This document shows positions 25,341 through 34,143 of a DNA stretch of 64,000 bases, piece by piece (the first letter of the stretch is position 1; the number at the start of each line of letters is the position of its first letter). Position numbers and translations under genes: made by a program. The notes under the pieces are model-generated. The model had not been told where the DNA came from. It saw only the letters and a list, made by a program, of their open reading frames with translations, and did not search any database. The DNA is from UBA1479 sp040216635 (GTDB lineage Bacteria > Pseudomonadota > Alphaproteobacteria > Rhodospirillales > Casp-alpha2). The stretch spans positions 62,001-126,000 of the forward strand of contig JAVJOU010000013.1 of NCBI GenBank assembly GCA_040216635.1. The letters run 5' to 3'.

Positions 25341-25739
25341 ATGCCCTATGTGGTGCGTGACGGTGACGGCAATGTCCGCGCGGTCTTTGATTCACCGGTC
25401 GACGGTGCGGAAGAGGTCGCGCCCGACGATGCCGACCTTGCGGCGTTCATAAATCAGAATGCACAGACCGGCATGGTTCTGGACGAATGGGTTCAGTCGG
25501 ATTTGGAACTCGTCCGCGTCGTGGAAGATTTGGTCGAAGTGCTGATCGACAAGGGCGTGTTCATGTTCAATGAACTTCCGGGCGGCGCCCAGCGCAAGTT
25601 GAACACCCGGCGTGGCCGTCGTAAGGAAATGGACCTGATGGAAAGCCTGTTTGGCGAAATGGCCCTGCCCGAGGGCGAAGACAACGTCGGCACGAACGTT
25701 GATATTCCCGAAGACAGCGACGACAATTCGATTTTATGA
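25341..25739 (+). CDS. Conserved hypothetical acidic protein
   Basis: A 132-residue soluble acidic protein. The conserved centre (SDLELVRVVEDLVEVLIDKGVFMFNELPGGAQRKLNTRR) matches a small proteobacterial family sometimes mislabelled as tryptophan synthase subunit beta-like; it has none of that enzyme's fold. The ATG at 25341 is preceded by GGAG. Divergent from dacB and convergent with the Smr-like gene. Function unknown. Confidence 0.75.
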   Translation: MPYVVRDGDGNVRAVFDSPVDGAEEVAPDDADLAAFINQNAQTGMVLDEWVQSDLELVRVVEDLVEVLIDKGVFMFNELPGGAQRKLNTRRGRRKEMDLMESLFGEMALPEGEDNVGTNVDIPEDSDDNSIL

Positions 25740-25745
25740 GCAAGG

Positions 25746-26090
25746 TTATTCCTTGCTCCGGTCTTTGCCCCTGGTCACGATGTAATAACCGCTGCCCGCG
25801 TGATGGGGCAGGGGGCTCAACTTGTTAAGTACCTGCTTCCTGCGATGATCCAGCAGCAGCCGTCCGATCGGCTGGAACAGGGTCTCACCCGTATCGGGTC
25901 CAGCCGGATCCAGGCGGACGATGATCGATCGCGGCGCCCGGAACCGCGATCTCTCCAGCATGCGGTTCACGGATTCCCTTGCATGGGTAAGGTCCAGGCC
26001 GCGCAGGTCCAACTCATATTCCGCCTTGTCGTCATAGCCGACCAGGCGTTTCAGATCGACGTCATCCATGCCGGGGCTTTCGTCGGACAA
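25746..26090 (-). CDS. Smr-like domain protein, degenerate
   Basis: A 114-residue protein resembling the Smr domain: an N-terminal D-L-R-G motif (YELDLRGLDLTHARESVNRML, where Smr has D-L-H-G), a hydrophobic strand (SIIVRLDP) where Smr has IHGKG, and a C-terminal GSGYYIVTRGK strand. The loss of the His and of the H-G-x-G loop argues against nuclease activity. TTG start at 26090 is backed by AAAGGG; the ATG at 26069 has no Shine-Dalgarno sequence. It follows the dehalogenase gene by 16 bases on the same strand. Confidence 0.6.
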   Translation of the reverse strand: MSDESPGMDDVDLKRLVGYDDKAEYELDLRGLDLTHARESVNRMLERSRFRAPRSIIVRLDPAGPDTGETLFQPIGRLLLDHRRKQVLNKLSPLPHHAGSGYYIVTRGKDRSKE

Positions 26091-26106
26091 AGCGGTTTCC
26101 CTTTCC

Positions 26107-26838
26107 TCAGCACCCCAGTTGGGATGCCAGATCCTCGACCGTGTCGACGATGACGTCCCAATCGCTGGTCGCTTTGAAATCCTTGACCTGATCCGTGCCG
26201 TATTCCGTGGGACGGTTGATATAGGCCGTGCGCAGGCCTTCCTTGCGGGCCGCTTCCAGGTCGTCGTTATGGGCCGCCCCCATCATGACTTCTTCCGGTT
26301 TGACGCCCAAAAGGCGCACCGCATTGCGGTAGACCTCCGGGTCGCGTTTGTAGGCCTGATGCATGTCCGACGAATAAATGAAATCCCAGGGAATGCCCGC
26401 GTTCTTGGCCATGGATGCCAACAGCATCAGCGAGCCGTTGGAAAGGGGGGCGATCAGGAGTTTCCGCTTAAGGCGCAACAGGCCGGGAATGCTGTCCGGC
26501 CAGGGCGACAGCCGGTGCCAGAACAAATTGATGTCGTCCTTCTCTTGTTCACTGAAGGCACCCTCCATGCCGAATTCAGGCAGGATTTCGTCCAGTCGCT
26601 CCCGGTGGATGACGTCCACGGGCGTCCAGGCCCGCTGACCCGAAATCACCCGATGCAGGCCGGGGCGGTAGCCGGCGCGCCAAGCGCGGGCGAAAGCCTC
26701 CCAATCGACGCCTTCAATGCCTTTCTTTTTGGCCAGCGCTTCGCCTTGGCGGGTGATCGAGCCGCGCCAATCGGTGATCGTGCCGAAGGTGTCGAACACC
26801 ACCGCTTTGACTCCGTCCAGGGATTGTTGTTCCGCCAT
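26107..26838 (-). CDS. Haloacid dehalogenase type II family hydrolase
   Basis: A HAD-superfamily protein of 243 residues related to (S)-2-haloacid dehalogenases. Motif I is VFDTFGT with nucleophile D16, motif II is PLSNGS, motif III includes K-R-D-P-E-V-Y, and motif IV is GAAHNDD. In true dehalogenases an R and an N/S-x-N arrangement binds the halo-acid; similar residues exist here, but phosphatase-like relatives are possible. The ATG at 26838 follows a perfect GGAGGA. First gene of a two-gene unit with the Smr-like gene. Confidence 0.85.
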   Translation of the reverse strand: MAEQQSLDGVKAVVFDTFGTITDWRGSITRQGEALAKKKGIEGVDWEAFARAWRAGYRPGLHRVISGQRAWTPVDVIHRERLDEILPEFGMEGAFSEQEKDDINLFWHRLSPWPDSIPGLLRLKRKLLIAPLSNGSLMLLASMAKNAGIPWDFIYSSDMHQAYKRDPEVYRNAVRLLGVKPEEVMMGAAHNDDLEAARKEGLRTAYINRPTEYGTDQVKDFKATSDWDVIVDTVEDLASQLGC

Positions 26839-27014
26839 GATGATCCTCCGTCTATCGATGCCCACCCCGCAAATGACATAGCGGGTTCCGTTTGGTGATG
26901 CCAGTGCTCCGGTGAAAGTGTTCCTATGAATTGGTGGCGTTGGTCACGGAGAATTGCATAGATCAGATTTCAGGAATGCTTTACGGCGGCCCGGTTGGGG
27001 TGTTTCATATCGTT

Positions 27015-27863
27015 ATGGGCACTCGTGGTTGGGCGGCGTGCGTGGCGGTGATGTTGTCAATGACGGCAATCGCCCAGGCCAAACAGGCTGAACACGTCGA
27101 CCTTGAACTGGTGCTGGCCGTGGATGTTTCCGGCAGCATCGACGAACAAGAAGCGCGGCTTCAGCGCGAAGGCTTTGCCACGGCCATAACCAACCCGCAC
27201 ATTCTGCGCGCCATCCGGTCCGGTCCCCTGGGCCGGGTCGCGGTGATGTATGTCGAATGGTCGGGCCTGGACCGCCACCGGGTGGTCGCCGATTGGACCG
27301 TGATCGCGGATGAGAAGGATGCCCGCGATTTCGCCGAAACCATTACCGATGCGTCCTGGTTCCGCGGGCAGTGGACATCGATATCCAGCGCCATCGACCA
27401 AAGCATGAAGTATCTGGATGAAAACAAGTTCGAAGGTGCCCGGCGGGTGATCGATATTTCCGGCGACGGTGAAAACAACAATGGCGATCCCATCCCCGGC
27501 GCCCGTGAACGGGCCCTTGCCGCCGGGGTAACGATCAACGGTCTGCCCATTGTCAATGGCCGGATCGGTCCCAACGGCATGGTGCCCTCGCCCGAACTGG
27601 ACCTGTATTACCGGGATTGCGTGATCGGCGGCCCGGGGGCCTTCATGGTCGTGGCCCGGGGGTTCAACGATTTCGCCCGGGCGATCCGGCGAAAACTGTT
27701 TCTGGAACTGTCCGGCTGGCAACCCACGCCCCGGCGCCTGCGCGCGGCCCTGCGCCCGCCGGTCGATTGCCTGATCGGCGAAAAACGGACGTTGCGGGAA
27801 CTGCAGGAACTGAACGATATCCAGAAGGACCGGTATCAGGGTGAAAAATCCAAGGCACATTAA
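27015..27863 (+). CDS. DUF1194 secreted vWA-like protein (first of tandem pair)
   Basis: A 282-residue exported protein of DUF1194. A signal peptide runs from the ATG at 27015 (VAVMLSMTAIAQA, cleavage near residue 23). The domain begins at VDLELVLAVDVSGSID, whose D-V-S-G-S is a MIDAS metal site, and continues with RVIDISGDGENNNGD and GVTINGLPIVNG, all as in vWA folds. Function of the family is unknown; a metal-dependent periplasmic binding role is likely. A paralogue follows 14 bases later. Confidence 0.87.
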   Translation: MGTRGWAACVAVMLSMTAIAQAKQAEHVDLELVLAVDVSGSIDEQEARLQREGFATAITNPHILRAIRSGPLGRVAVMYVEWSGLDRHRVVADWTVIADEKDARDFAETITDASWFRGQWTSISSAIDQSMKYLDENKFEGARRVIDISGDGENNNGDPIPGARERALAAGVTINGLPIVNGRIGPNGMVPSPELDLYYRDCVIGGPGAFMVVARGFNDFARAIRRKLFLELSGWQPTPRRLRAALRPPVDCLIGEKRTLRELQELNDIQKDRYQGEKSKAH

Positions 27864-27877
27864 GGTAGAATGACGTC

Positions 27878-28684
27878 ATGCGGTTCGTTCGGCTGATCCC
27901 GTTTCTTGCCATCTTGCTGCCGGCCGGTTTTTCCGGCCCGGCGGCCGCCCTGGATGTGGATCTGGAACTGGTGCTGGCGGTCGATGTTTCGGGCAGTATC
28001 GAAAAGGACGAAGCCGAACTGCAGCGTCAAGGCTTCGTCCAGGCTTTCCGCAACGAAGCGGTGATCCGCGCCATCACCAGCGGCGAACACAAACGGATCG
28101 CCGTGACGTATGTGGAATGGGCAGGAACGGGCCATCAGCGCATGGGGATAGACTGGAGGGTGATCGACAGCGTTGCCGCATCGGCGGCCTTTGCCGATGA
28201 ACTGGCCCAGCTGCCGTTCGCATCGGCGTTGTGGACATCGATTTCCGGAGCCATCGACTTCGGCATGGAACGCCTGCGCACAAGCCCCCATCGCGCCAAA
28301 CGGCGGGTCATCGACATTTCCGGCGACGGCGCCAATAACCACGGCGAACTTGTGGTGCCTGCGCGGGATCGGGCCGTGGCCCGTGGGGTGACGATCAACG
28401 GCCTGCCTATCGTCAACGGCCGACCCAGCCCCTACGGCACGCCGCAATTGCCGAACCTGGATTGGTATTTCGAGGATTGCGTGATCGGCGGCCCCGGTGC
28501 CTTCATTGTCGTGGCCGACGGGTTCGCCGATTTCGGACGTGCCATCAAACGCAAGCTGATCCGCGAGATTGCCGGCTGGGGCGGACCCGTGAACAGGCAT
28601 GGATTGTTTGCACGGGTGCGCATGGAACAGCGCCCGCCCTGCGATGCCGGCGAACAGATGCTGCGCGATATGGACGATACCTAG
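27878..28684 (+). CDS. DUF1194 secreted vWA-like protein (second of tandem pair)
   Basis: A 268-residue paralogue of the preceding protein with the same architecture: signal peptide ending near AAALD, MIDAS motif VDVSGSIE, RRVIDISGDGANNHG, GVTINGLPIVNG and DCVIGGPGAFIVV. The two are about the same length and share all family blocks but differ clearly elsewhere, so the duplication is not recent. C-terminal tails diverge most. The pair is cotranscribed and convergent with gcvP. Confidence 0.87.
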   Translation: MRFVRLIPFLAILLPAGFSGPAAALDVDLELVLAVDVSGSIEKDEAELQRQGFVQAFRNEAVIRAITSGEHKRIAVTYVEWAGTGHQRMGIDWRVIDSVAASAAFADELAQLPFASALWTSISGAIDFGMERLRTSPHRAKRRVIDISGDGANNHGELVVPARDRAVARGVTINGLPIVNGRPSPYGTPQLPNLDWYFEDCVIGGPGAFIVVADGFADFGRAIKRKLIREIAGWGGPVNRHGLFARVRMEQRPPCDAGEQMLRDMDDT

Positions 28685-28717
28685 GCGTGGGCCGGAAGCC
28701 GGTATTGCTTTGAATTT

Positions 28718-31585
28718 CTACTCCGCCGCGGTTTCGTAGGCTTCCAACGGCGGGCAGGTGCAGACCACGTGCCGGTCGCCGTGCACGTTGTCCACGCGGC
28801 CCACGGGCGACCAGTATTTATCCTGATACAGCCCGGGCACGGGGAAGGCTGCATCTTCGCGGCCATAGGCATGTTGCCAGGCATCAGACGTCACCGTATC
28901 AACCGTATGGGGCGCGTTGACCAAGGGATTGTCGTCAGCGGGCCAATCCCCGGCGCCGACCTTTTTCGCTTCGCCCGCGATGGCGATCATGGCGTCGCAG
29001 AACCGGTCGAGCTCTTCCTTGGGTTCCGATTCCGTGGGTTCGACCATCAGCGTTCCGGCCACGGGCCAGGACATGGTTGGTGCGTGGAATCCGTAATCAA
29101 TCAGCCGCTTGGCGATGTCGTCCACGGTGACACCGTATTCGTCCTTTAGGGGGCGGGTGTCGATGATGCATTCATGGGCGACCAGGCCGTTCTTGCCCGT
29201 GTACAGACAGTCGTAATGCCCGGACAGCCGCTTGGCCACGTAGTTGGCGTTGAGGATTGCGACCTCGGTTGCGCGTTTCAGGCCGTCGCCGCCCATCATG
29301 GCGATATAGGCCCAGGAAATGGGCAGGATCGAGGCCGAACCCCAAGGCGCGGCCGAAACGGCGCCGACGCTTTCATCACCGCCCGCAGCGCTGACCACCG
29401 GGCTAGCCGGCAGGAACGGGGCCAGATGAGATTTCACGCCGATCGGGCCGACGCCCGGTCCGCCGCCGCCGTGGGGGATGCAGAAGGTCTTGTGCAGGTT
29501 CATATGCGCCACGTCCGGACCGAAGGTGCCGGGCCGGCACAGGCCGACCATGGCCTGCAGGTTGGCACCGTCCATATAGACCTGCCCACCATTGGCATGG
29601 ACGATATCGCAGATTTCCTCGATCGCTTCTTCGAACACCCCGTGGGTCGATGGATAGGTGACCATCAAGGCGGCCAGGGCGTCTTTGTGCTCCTCGGCCT
29701 TGGCTTTCAGATCAGCGACATCCACGTTGCCGTGATCGTCGCAGGCGACCACCACGACCTTCATGCCCGCCATGACGGCGCTGGCCGGGTTGGTGCCATG
29801 GGCGCTTGACGGGATCAGGCAGACGTTGCGCCCGGTGTCGCCGCGCGACAGATGATAGGCCCGGATGACCAGCAGGCCCGCGTATTCCCCCTGACTGCCC
29901 GCGTTGGGTTGCAGGGATACCGCATCGAAGCCCGTGATCTCGCACAGCATGCGGTCCAGGTCGTCGATCATTTCCTTATAGCCCTGAACCTGATCGGCGG
30001 GGGCGAAGGGATGGATCTGGCCGAATTCGGGCCAGGTGATGGGGATCATTTCTGAAGCCGCATTCAGTTTCATGGTGCAGGAACCCAAGGGGATCATGGC
30101 GCGGTTCAGTGCCAGGTCCTTGCCTTCCAGCTTGCGCAGATAGCGCATCATGGCCGTTTCCGACCGATGGCCGTGAAACACGGGATGCTCCAGGAAAGGT
30201 GTCGTGCGGGCGAGGTCCTTGGGAATGCCGCCCGGTGCGTTCAGATCGATCTTGGCATCGGGTGCGCCGAAGGCGGCGAGCACGGCTTGGACGTCCGCTT
30301 CGTCCGTTGTTTCGTCCAGCGCCATGCCGACCCGGCCGTCGCCCCAAGCCCGCAGGTTAATGTGTTCCGTGCGTGCCGCGGCGATCACCATGTCCGCCTT
30401 GCCTTTGTCGCCCAGGTCGGCGGTCAGGGTGTCGAAGAAGGTCTCGTTGGCGAGCGTCACGCCGGCGGATTTGAGGCCCGCCGCCAGGGCTGCCGTCAGG
30501 CGCTGCACGTTCGTGGCGATGCGGGTCAGGCCTTCCGGCCCGTGATAGACCGCGTACATGCCGGCGATATTGGCCAGCAGGACTTGCGCCGTGCAGATGT
30601 TGGATGTCGCCTTCTCCCGGCGGATGTGCTGTTCGCGGGTCTGCAATGCCATGCGGTAGGCGGGCTTGCCCCGCGAGTCGATGGACACGCCGATCAGGCG
30701 CCCGGGCAAGGTGCGCTTGAAGGCATCCTTGGCCGCCATGAAGGCCGCGTGCGGGCCGCCGAAGCCCATGGGTACGCCGAACCGTTGGGCCGAGCCGACG
30801 ACGATGTCGGCCCCCCATTCCCCGGGCGGCGTCAGCAGCACCAGGGATAGCAGGTCCGCCGCCACGGTGACCAGGGCGCCCGCGTCATGGGCCTGTTCCG
30901 TCAGGCTGCTGAAATCGCGGATCGCACCGTCCGTCGCCGGATATTGCAGGACCAGGCCGTAGATCTCGTCGCCCAGGCCCGCCAGATCCGTGAACGGGTC
31001 GCCGACCGTGACGGGAATGCCTAAGGGGGCGGCCCGCGTTTCGATCACGGCGATGGTCTGCGGATGGCAGCCGGCGTCGACGAACAGGGTCTGGCCCTTG
31101 GCCTTGCCGACGCGGCGCATCAGGGTCATGGCCTCGGCCGCCGCCGTGCCTTCGTCCAGCAGCGAGGCATTGGCCATTTCCATGCCGGTCAGGTCGATGA
31201 TCGTTTGCTGATAGTTCATCAGAGCTTCCATGCGGCCCTGGCTGATTTCCGCCTGATAGGGTGTATAGGCGGTGTACCAGCCCGGATTTTCCAGCACATT
31301 GCGCAGGATCACCGGCGGCGTGATGCAGCCGGAATACCCCATGCCGATCATCGACTTGGCGATCATGTTTCTGTCCGCCATGGCGCGCAGGCGGGCCAGG
31401 GCGCCGGCTTCGGTCATGGGCGGGGCGGTGTATCCGCCCGGCTTCAGGATCGACGGCGGCACCGTCGCCTTGACCAGATCGTCCAGGGAGGAAAGATCCA
31501 GGACCTTCAGCATGCTTTCGATCTCGTCCGGGCGGGGCCCGATGTGACGGTCGGCGAAGCTGTCGCCCGCGTTTTGTTCGGTCAT
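28718..31585 (-). CDS. gcvP: Glycine dehydrogenase (decarboxylating), P-protein
   Basis: PLP-dependent decarboxylase of the glycine cleavage system, 955 residues, the single-chain form with fused alpha and beta halves. The PLP lysine is in HMNLHKTFCIPHGGGGPG; the start FADRHIGPRPDEIESML and GMGYSGCITPPVILRN are diagnostic. It removes CO2 from glycine and passes the aminomethyl group to lipoyl-GcvH. Third gene in gcvT-gcvH-gcvP, under the glycine riboswitch upstream of gcvT. It is convergent with the DUF1194 pair. Confidence 0.97.
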   Translation of the reverse strand: MTEQNAGDSFADRHIGPRPDEIESMLKVLDLSSLDDLVKATVPPSILKPGGYTAPPMTEAGALARLRAMADRNMIAKSMIGMGYSGCITPPVILRNVLENPGWYTAYTPYQAEISQGRMEALMNYQQTIIDLTGMEMANASLLDEGTAAAEAMTLMRRVGKAKGQTLFVDAGCHPQTIAVIETRAAPLGIPVTVGDPFTDLAGLGDEIYGLVLQYPATDGAIRDFSSLTEQAHDAGALVTVAADLLSLVLLTPPGEWGADIVVGSAQRFGVPMGFGGPHAAFMAAKDAFKRTLPGRLIGVSIDSRGKPAYRMALQTREQHIRREKATSNICTAQVLLANIAGMYAVYHGPEGLTRIATNVQRLTAALAAGLKSAGVTLANETFFDTLTADLGDKGKADMVIAAARTEHINLRAWGDGRVGMALDETTDEADVQAVLAAFGAPDAKIDLNAPGGIPKDLARTTPFLEHPVFHGHRSETAMMRYLRKLEGKDLALNRAMIPLGSCTMKLNAASEMIPITWPEFGQIHPFAPADQVQGYKEMIDDLDRMLCEITGFDAVSLQPNAGSQGEYAGLLVIRAYHLSRGDTGRNVCLIPSSAHGTNPASAVMAGMKVVVVACDDHGNVDVADLKAKAEEHKDALAALMVTYPSTHGVFEEAIEEICDIVHANGGQVYMDGANLQAMVGLCRPGTFGPDVAHMNLHKTFCIPHGGGGPGVGPIGVKSHLAPFLPASPVVSAAGGDESVGAVSAAPWGSASILPISWAYIAMMGGDGLKRATEVAILNANYVAKRLSGHYDCLYTGKNGLVAHECIIDTRPLKDEYGVTVDDIAKRLIDYGFHAPTMSWPVAGTLMVEPTESEPKEELDRFCDAMIAIAGEAKKVGAGDWPADDNPLVNAPHTVDTVTSDAWQHAYGREDAAFPVPGLYQDKYWSPVGRVDNVHGDRHVVCTCPPLEAYETAAE

Positions 31586-31613
31586 GGTCTTGGGGTCCTT
31601 CGTCCGGTCGCTA

Positions 31614-31988
31614 TCAGTCGAGTTCAGCCAGCAAAGCTTTGTAGGCAGCTTCGTCGAGCATTGTGTCCAAGTCGGATGGGTTGTCGGGTTTGATCTTAAA
31701 GAACCAGCCTTCGCCTTCCGGGTCCGAATTGACCAACGACGGGTCGTCGGCTACGGCTTGGTTCCCTTCGACGATATCGCCGGCAAGCGGGGAATAGACC
31801 TCGCTTGCGGCCTTGACCGATTCGACCACGGCGGCCTCGGCCCCGGCGTCGTAATGGGTGCCTGCCTCGGGGACTTCGACGAACACCACGTCGCCCAACT
31901 GTTCCTGGGCGTAATTGGTGATGCCGACCGTGGCGACGTCGCCTTCCATGCAGACCCATTCGTGGTCCTTGGTGTATTTCACAGTCAT
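31614..31988 (-). CDS. gcvH: Glycine cleavage system H protein
   Basis: Lipoyl carrier of the glycine cleavage complex, 124 residues. The lipoylated lysine is K59 in VVESVKAASEVYSP. The protein shuttles the aminomethyl group among P, T and L proteins in the cytosol. It lies 27 bases from gcvT and 28 from gcvP on one transcript. Confidence 0.96.
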   Translation of the reverse strand: MTVKYTKDHEWVCMEGDVATVGITNYAQEQLGDVVFVEVPEAGTHYDAGAEAAVVESVKAASEVYSPLAGDIVEGNQAVADDPSLVNSDPEGEGWFFKIKPDNPSDLDTMLDEAAYKALLAELD

Positions 31989-32015
31989 TCTTTTTAATCT
32001 CCCTGCCTTGATCGC

Positions 32016-33125
32016 TCAGTCTTTGACGTAGTTCTGTTTTATGAACGGCGGTTTGACGACTTCGGCGGCAAGCGCCTTGCCGCGAACCATCAGATTGACC
32101 TTGGTTCCCGGTTCCGCCAGATCGGTCCGCACGTAGCCCATGGCGACGGGGCCATCGACCGATGGGCCGAACCCACCCGATGTCACGGTCCCGGCGGCAT
32201 TGCCGCCCATGTCCTGAATTTCCGTGCCGCCACGGGCCGGGGCGCGGCCTTCGGGCTTCAATCCCACGCGGCGGCGTGCCGTGCCGTCCTTGATCTGGCC
32301 CAGGATCACATCTGCGCCGGGAAATCCGCCTTCGGCCCGCCGGCGTTTGCCGATGGTCCAGTTCAGCGCGGCTTCGACCGGGGTCGTGGTTTCGTCGATG
32401 TCATTGCCGTAAAGGCAAAGGCCCGCTTCCAGGCGTAGGGAATCGCGCGCCCCCAATCCGATCGGCATGACCTCGTCTTCGGACAACAGCAGCCGGGCGA
32501 AGGCATCGGCTTCGGCGGCCGGGATCGAAATCTCGTATCCGTCCTCGCCGGTATAGCCGGACCGGGTGATGAAGCAGGGGATGTCGTTGATGTGATAGGC
32601 GGCACCGGTCAGGAACACCATGTGGCGCACGGCCGGGATATAGCGTGCCAGAACCTCTGCCGCCTTGGGCCCTTGCAGTGCCAGAAGGGCATGGTCCTCG
32701 ATGATCTCTAGCCGGTTATCCGGAAGATTGGATTGCAGATGGGCGAAGTCCGCATCCTTGCAGGCCGCATTGACCACCAGATAGAGCACGTCGCCGCAAT
32801 GGGTGACCATAAGATCGTCGAGGATGCCGCCTGTGTCGTTGGTGAACAGGGTATAGCGCATGTTGCCCGCACCCAGGCCCGCGATATCGCCGGGCACCAG
32901 GGTTTCCAGGGCTTCGGCAGCCTTGGCGCCGTGCAGCCGGGCTTGCCCCATGTGCGAGACATCGAACAGGCCGGCCGCCGCGCGGGTATGCAGGTGTTCC
33001 TTGAGAACGCCGTCCTTGTACTGCACGGGCATGGCATAGCCGGCGAAGGGCACCATTTTGGCACCGTATTCGCGATGCAGCGCGTCAAGCGGTGTGGTCT
33101 TCAGGTTTTGCGTGTCATCGGCCAA
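32016..33125 (-). CDS. gcvT: Glycine cleavage system aminomethyltransferase, T-protein
   Basis: Tetrahydrofolate-dependent aminomethyltransferase, 369 residues, releasing ammonia and 5,10-methylene-THF from aminomethyl-GcvH. Family motifs include KMVPFAGYAMPVQY, LFDVSHMGQ, YTLFTNDTGGILDD and TRSGYTGEDGYEI. I place the start at a TTG (33125) because GGGGAGG lies 5 bases before it and the KTTPLDALH region begins at the usual distance. An earlier TTG at 33188 overlaps riboswitch expression-platform sequence and lacks a Shine-Dalgarno sequence. A rare start could lower expression. Confidence 0.93.
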   Translation of the reverse strand: MADDTQNLKTTPLDALHREYGAKMVPFAGYAMPVQYKDGVLKEHLHTRAAAGLFDVSHMGQARLHGAKAAEALETLVPGDIAGLGAGNMRYTLFTNDTGGILDDLMVTHCGDVLYLVVNAACKDADFAHLQSNLPDNRLEIIEDHALLALQGPKAAEVLARYIPAVRHMVFLTGAAYHINDIPCFITRSGYTGEDGYEISIPAAEADAFARLLLSEDEVMPIGLGARDSLRLEAGLCLYGNDIDETTTPVEAALNWTIGKRRRAEGGFPGADVILGQIKDGTARRRVGLKPEGRAPARGGTEIQDMGGNAAGTVTSGGFGPSVDGPVAMGYVRTDLAEPGTKVNLMVRGKALAAEVVKPPFIKQNYVKD

Positions 33126-33189
33126 TGGGGCCTCCCCGGGCTTGGTCCTAAGATGCCGCTCGCCATGAAGCGAAGCAGCAGGGTTCAAC

Positions 33190-33223
33190 GGCGTCCCAAC
33201 GGTGTATCCACCGTTTGAACGCC
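33190..33223 (-). other. Riboswitch expression-platform hairpin
   Basis: On the minus strand GGCGT-TCA-AACGGTG-GATA-CACCGTT-GGG-ACGCC folds into a 5-bp and a 7-bp stem with a small internal loop, just after the second aptamer. A competing GTTCAA/TTGAAC pairing is also available. There is no U-run, so control may act on translation or by Rho rather than by intrinsic termination. Confidence 0.5.
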
Positions 33224-33440
33224 CCCTCTGTCTCGGAACCTGAAAGATTGACCGGTGCGATCCGTGCCGCCGGCTTACATCTTCGGTGGGGCTCGGCCGT
33301 ATTCAATCGGCAAGCCTGCCCACTTTCCAGAGCCTCATCCTGCTGCGGTCCGGGTGCCTGAGAGTTTCCGGGGCGGTTGCTCCTTCGGCGCCGGCCGGGC
33401 GAATTGAATTCGATGCACGACCGGACTCTCCCACAGCGAT
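33222..33440 (-). ncRNA. Tandem glycine riboswitch (two aptamers) upstream of gcvT
   Basis: On the minus strand aptamer I starts at GGGAGAGTC and includes the conserved CGCCGAAGGAGCAA and ACTCTCAGGCA segments. Aptamer II starts near CTCTGG and includes CACCGAAGATGTAAGCC and TCTTTCAGG, ending at CAGAGGGG. This is the standard gcvT-element layout with a short linker. Glycine binding should switch on the downstream glycine cleavage genes. It lies between the promoter at 33463-33490 and gcvT. Confidence 0.93.
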
Positions 33441-33462
33441 CATCTGAGGATGTCTGCCGTCC

Positions 33463-33490
33463 ATTGTATCGACGGATCGGCCAAGGTCAA
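33463..33490 (-). promoter_or_regulatory. Sigma70-type promoter for the glycine riboswitch/gcv operon
   Basis: On the minus strand TTGACC and TACAAT are separated by 16 bases, near-consensus at both elements. The expected transcription start falls about 15-20 bases upstream of riboswitch aptamer I. No other promoter of comparable quality lies between this point and gcvT. Confidence 0.65.
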
Positions 33491-33548
33491 CCGGCAGCGG
33501 ATCGAGATGCCGAATGGAGGATCGATGGGGGAGGGGTTCGAAGAGTGG

Positions 33549-34136
33549 TTAGAGCCGGGGGCGGCGATCCCGCCGGTTCATTTCCAACTGGTCGCGTGTG
33601 ATCACCAAACCGACAAGGACTCTGAAGTTCTTGCCTGTTTGACCGGACTGAATGGGGAGGTTGAGGTGCACGGGCGGCGTGGTAAATTCCCGGCGGCTTT
33701 CGTTTTCGGCGAAGGTCAGGTTGATGGTGAAAGCTTCGCGATAGAGAATTTTGTTGGCGCGGTCGGTGACGGAAACGAAATATTCAATGGCCGTTTTGCG
33801 ATCACGGTTTGCCGGCCCGCGGACGGCTTCCATGAAGGTGGTGACCGTCACGGACATCGAGCCGGCGCGGGTATCGCGATCAACGTCCGAATCGCATGTC
33901 ACGGCAACTTGGCTGACGGTGACCTCGTTGTCGATGTCGATCAGATCGCGGCCCTGACCGGGTTGATAGGTCAGCCGACGGGATGCGTCCGCGACAATGT
34001 TCTGGGGCGGGCAGGGAAGTTGAATCTTGCCGGTCACGGAGTCCATGAACTTGTTGCTCAAGGTATCGCAGCCGGCGACGGCAAGGGCGGTCAAAATCAG
34101 CGCTGCGGCGCGGGCGGGAAGATAAAATCGGGTCAC
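33549..34136 (-). CDS. Predicted lipoprotein, unknown function
   Basis: A 195-residue protein with a lipoprotein signal: hydrophobic AAALILTALAVAGC, lipobox A-V-A-G-C with Cys near residue 23. The mature part has a beta-rich pattern with a conserved CPP segment and two Cys (LPCPPQNI, VAVTCDSD). I do not recognise a named domain. GTG start; it follows the CDGSH gene by 7 bases and probably shares its transcript. It ends upstream of the gcv promoter. Confidence 0.75.
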   Translation of the reverse strand: MTRFYLPARAAALILTALAVAGCDTLSNKFMDSVTGKIQLPCPPQNIVADASRRLTYQPGQGRDLIDIDNEVTVSQVAVTCDSDVDRDTRAGSMSVTVTTFMEAVRGPANRDRKTAIEYFVSVTDRANKILYREAFTINLTFAENESRREFTTPPVHLNLPIQSGQTGKNFRVLVGLVITRDQLEMNRRDRRPRL

Positions 34137-34143
34137 GGATTCT

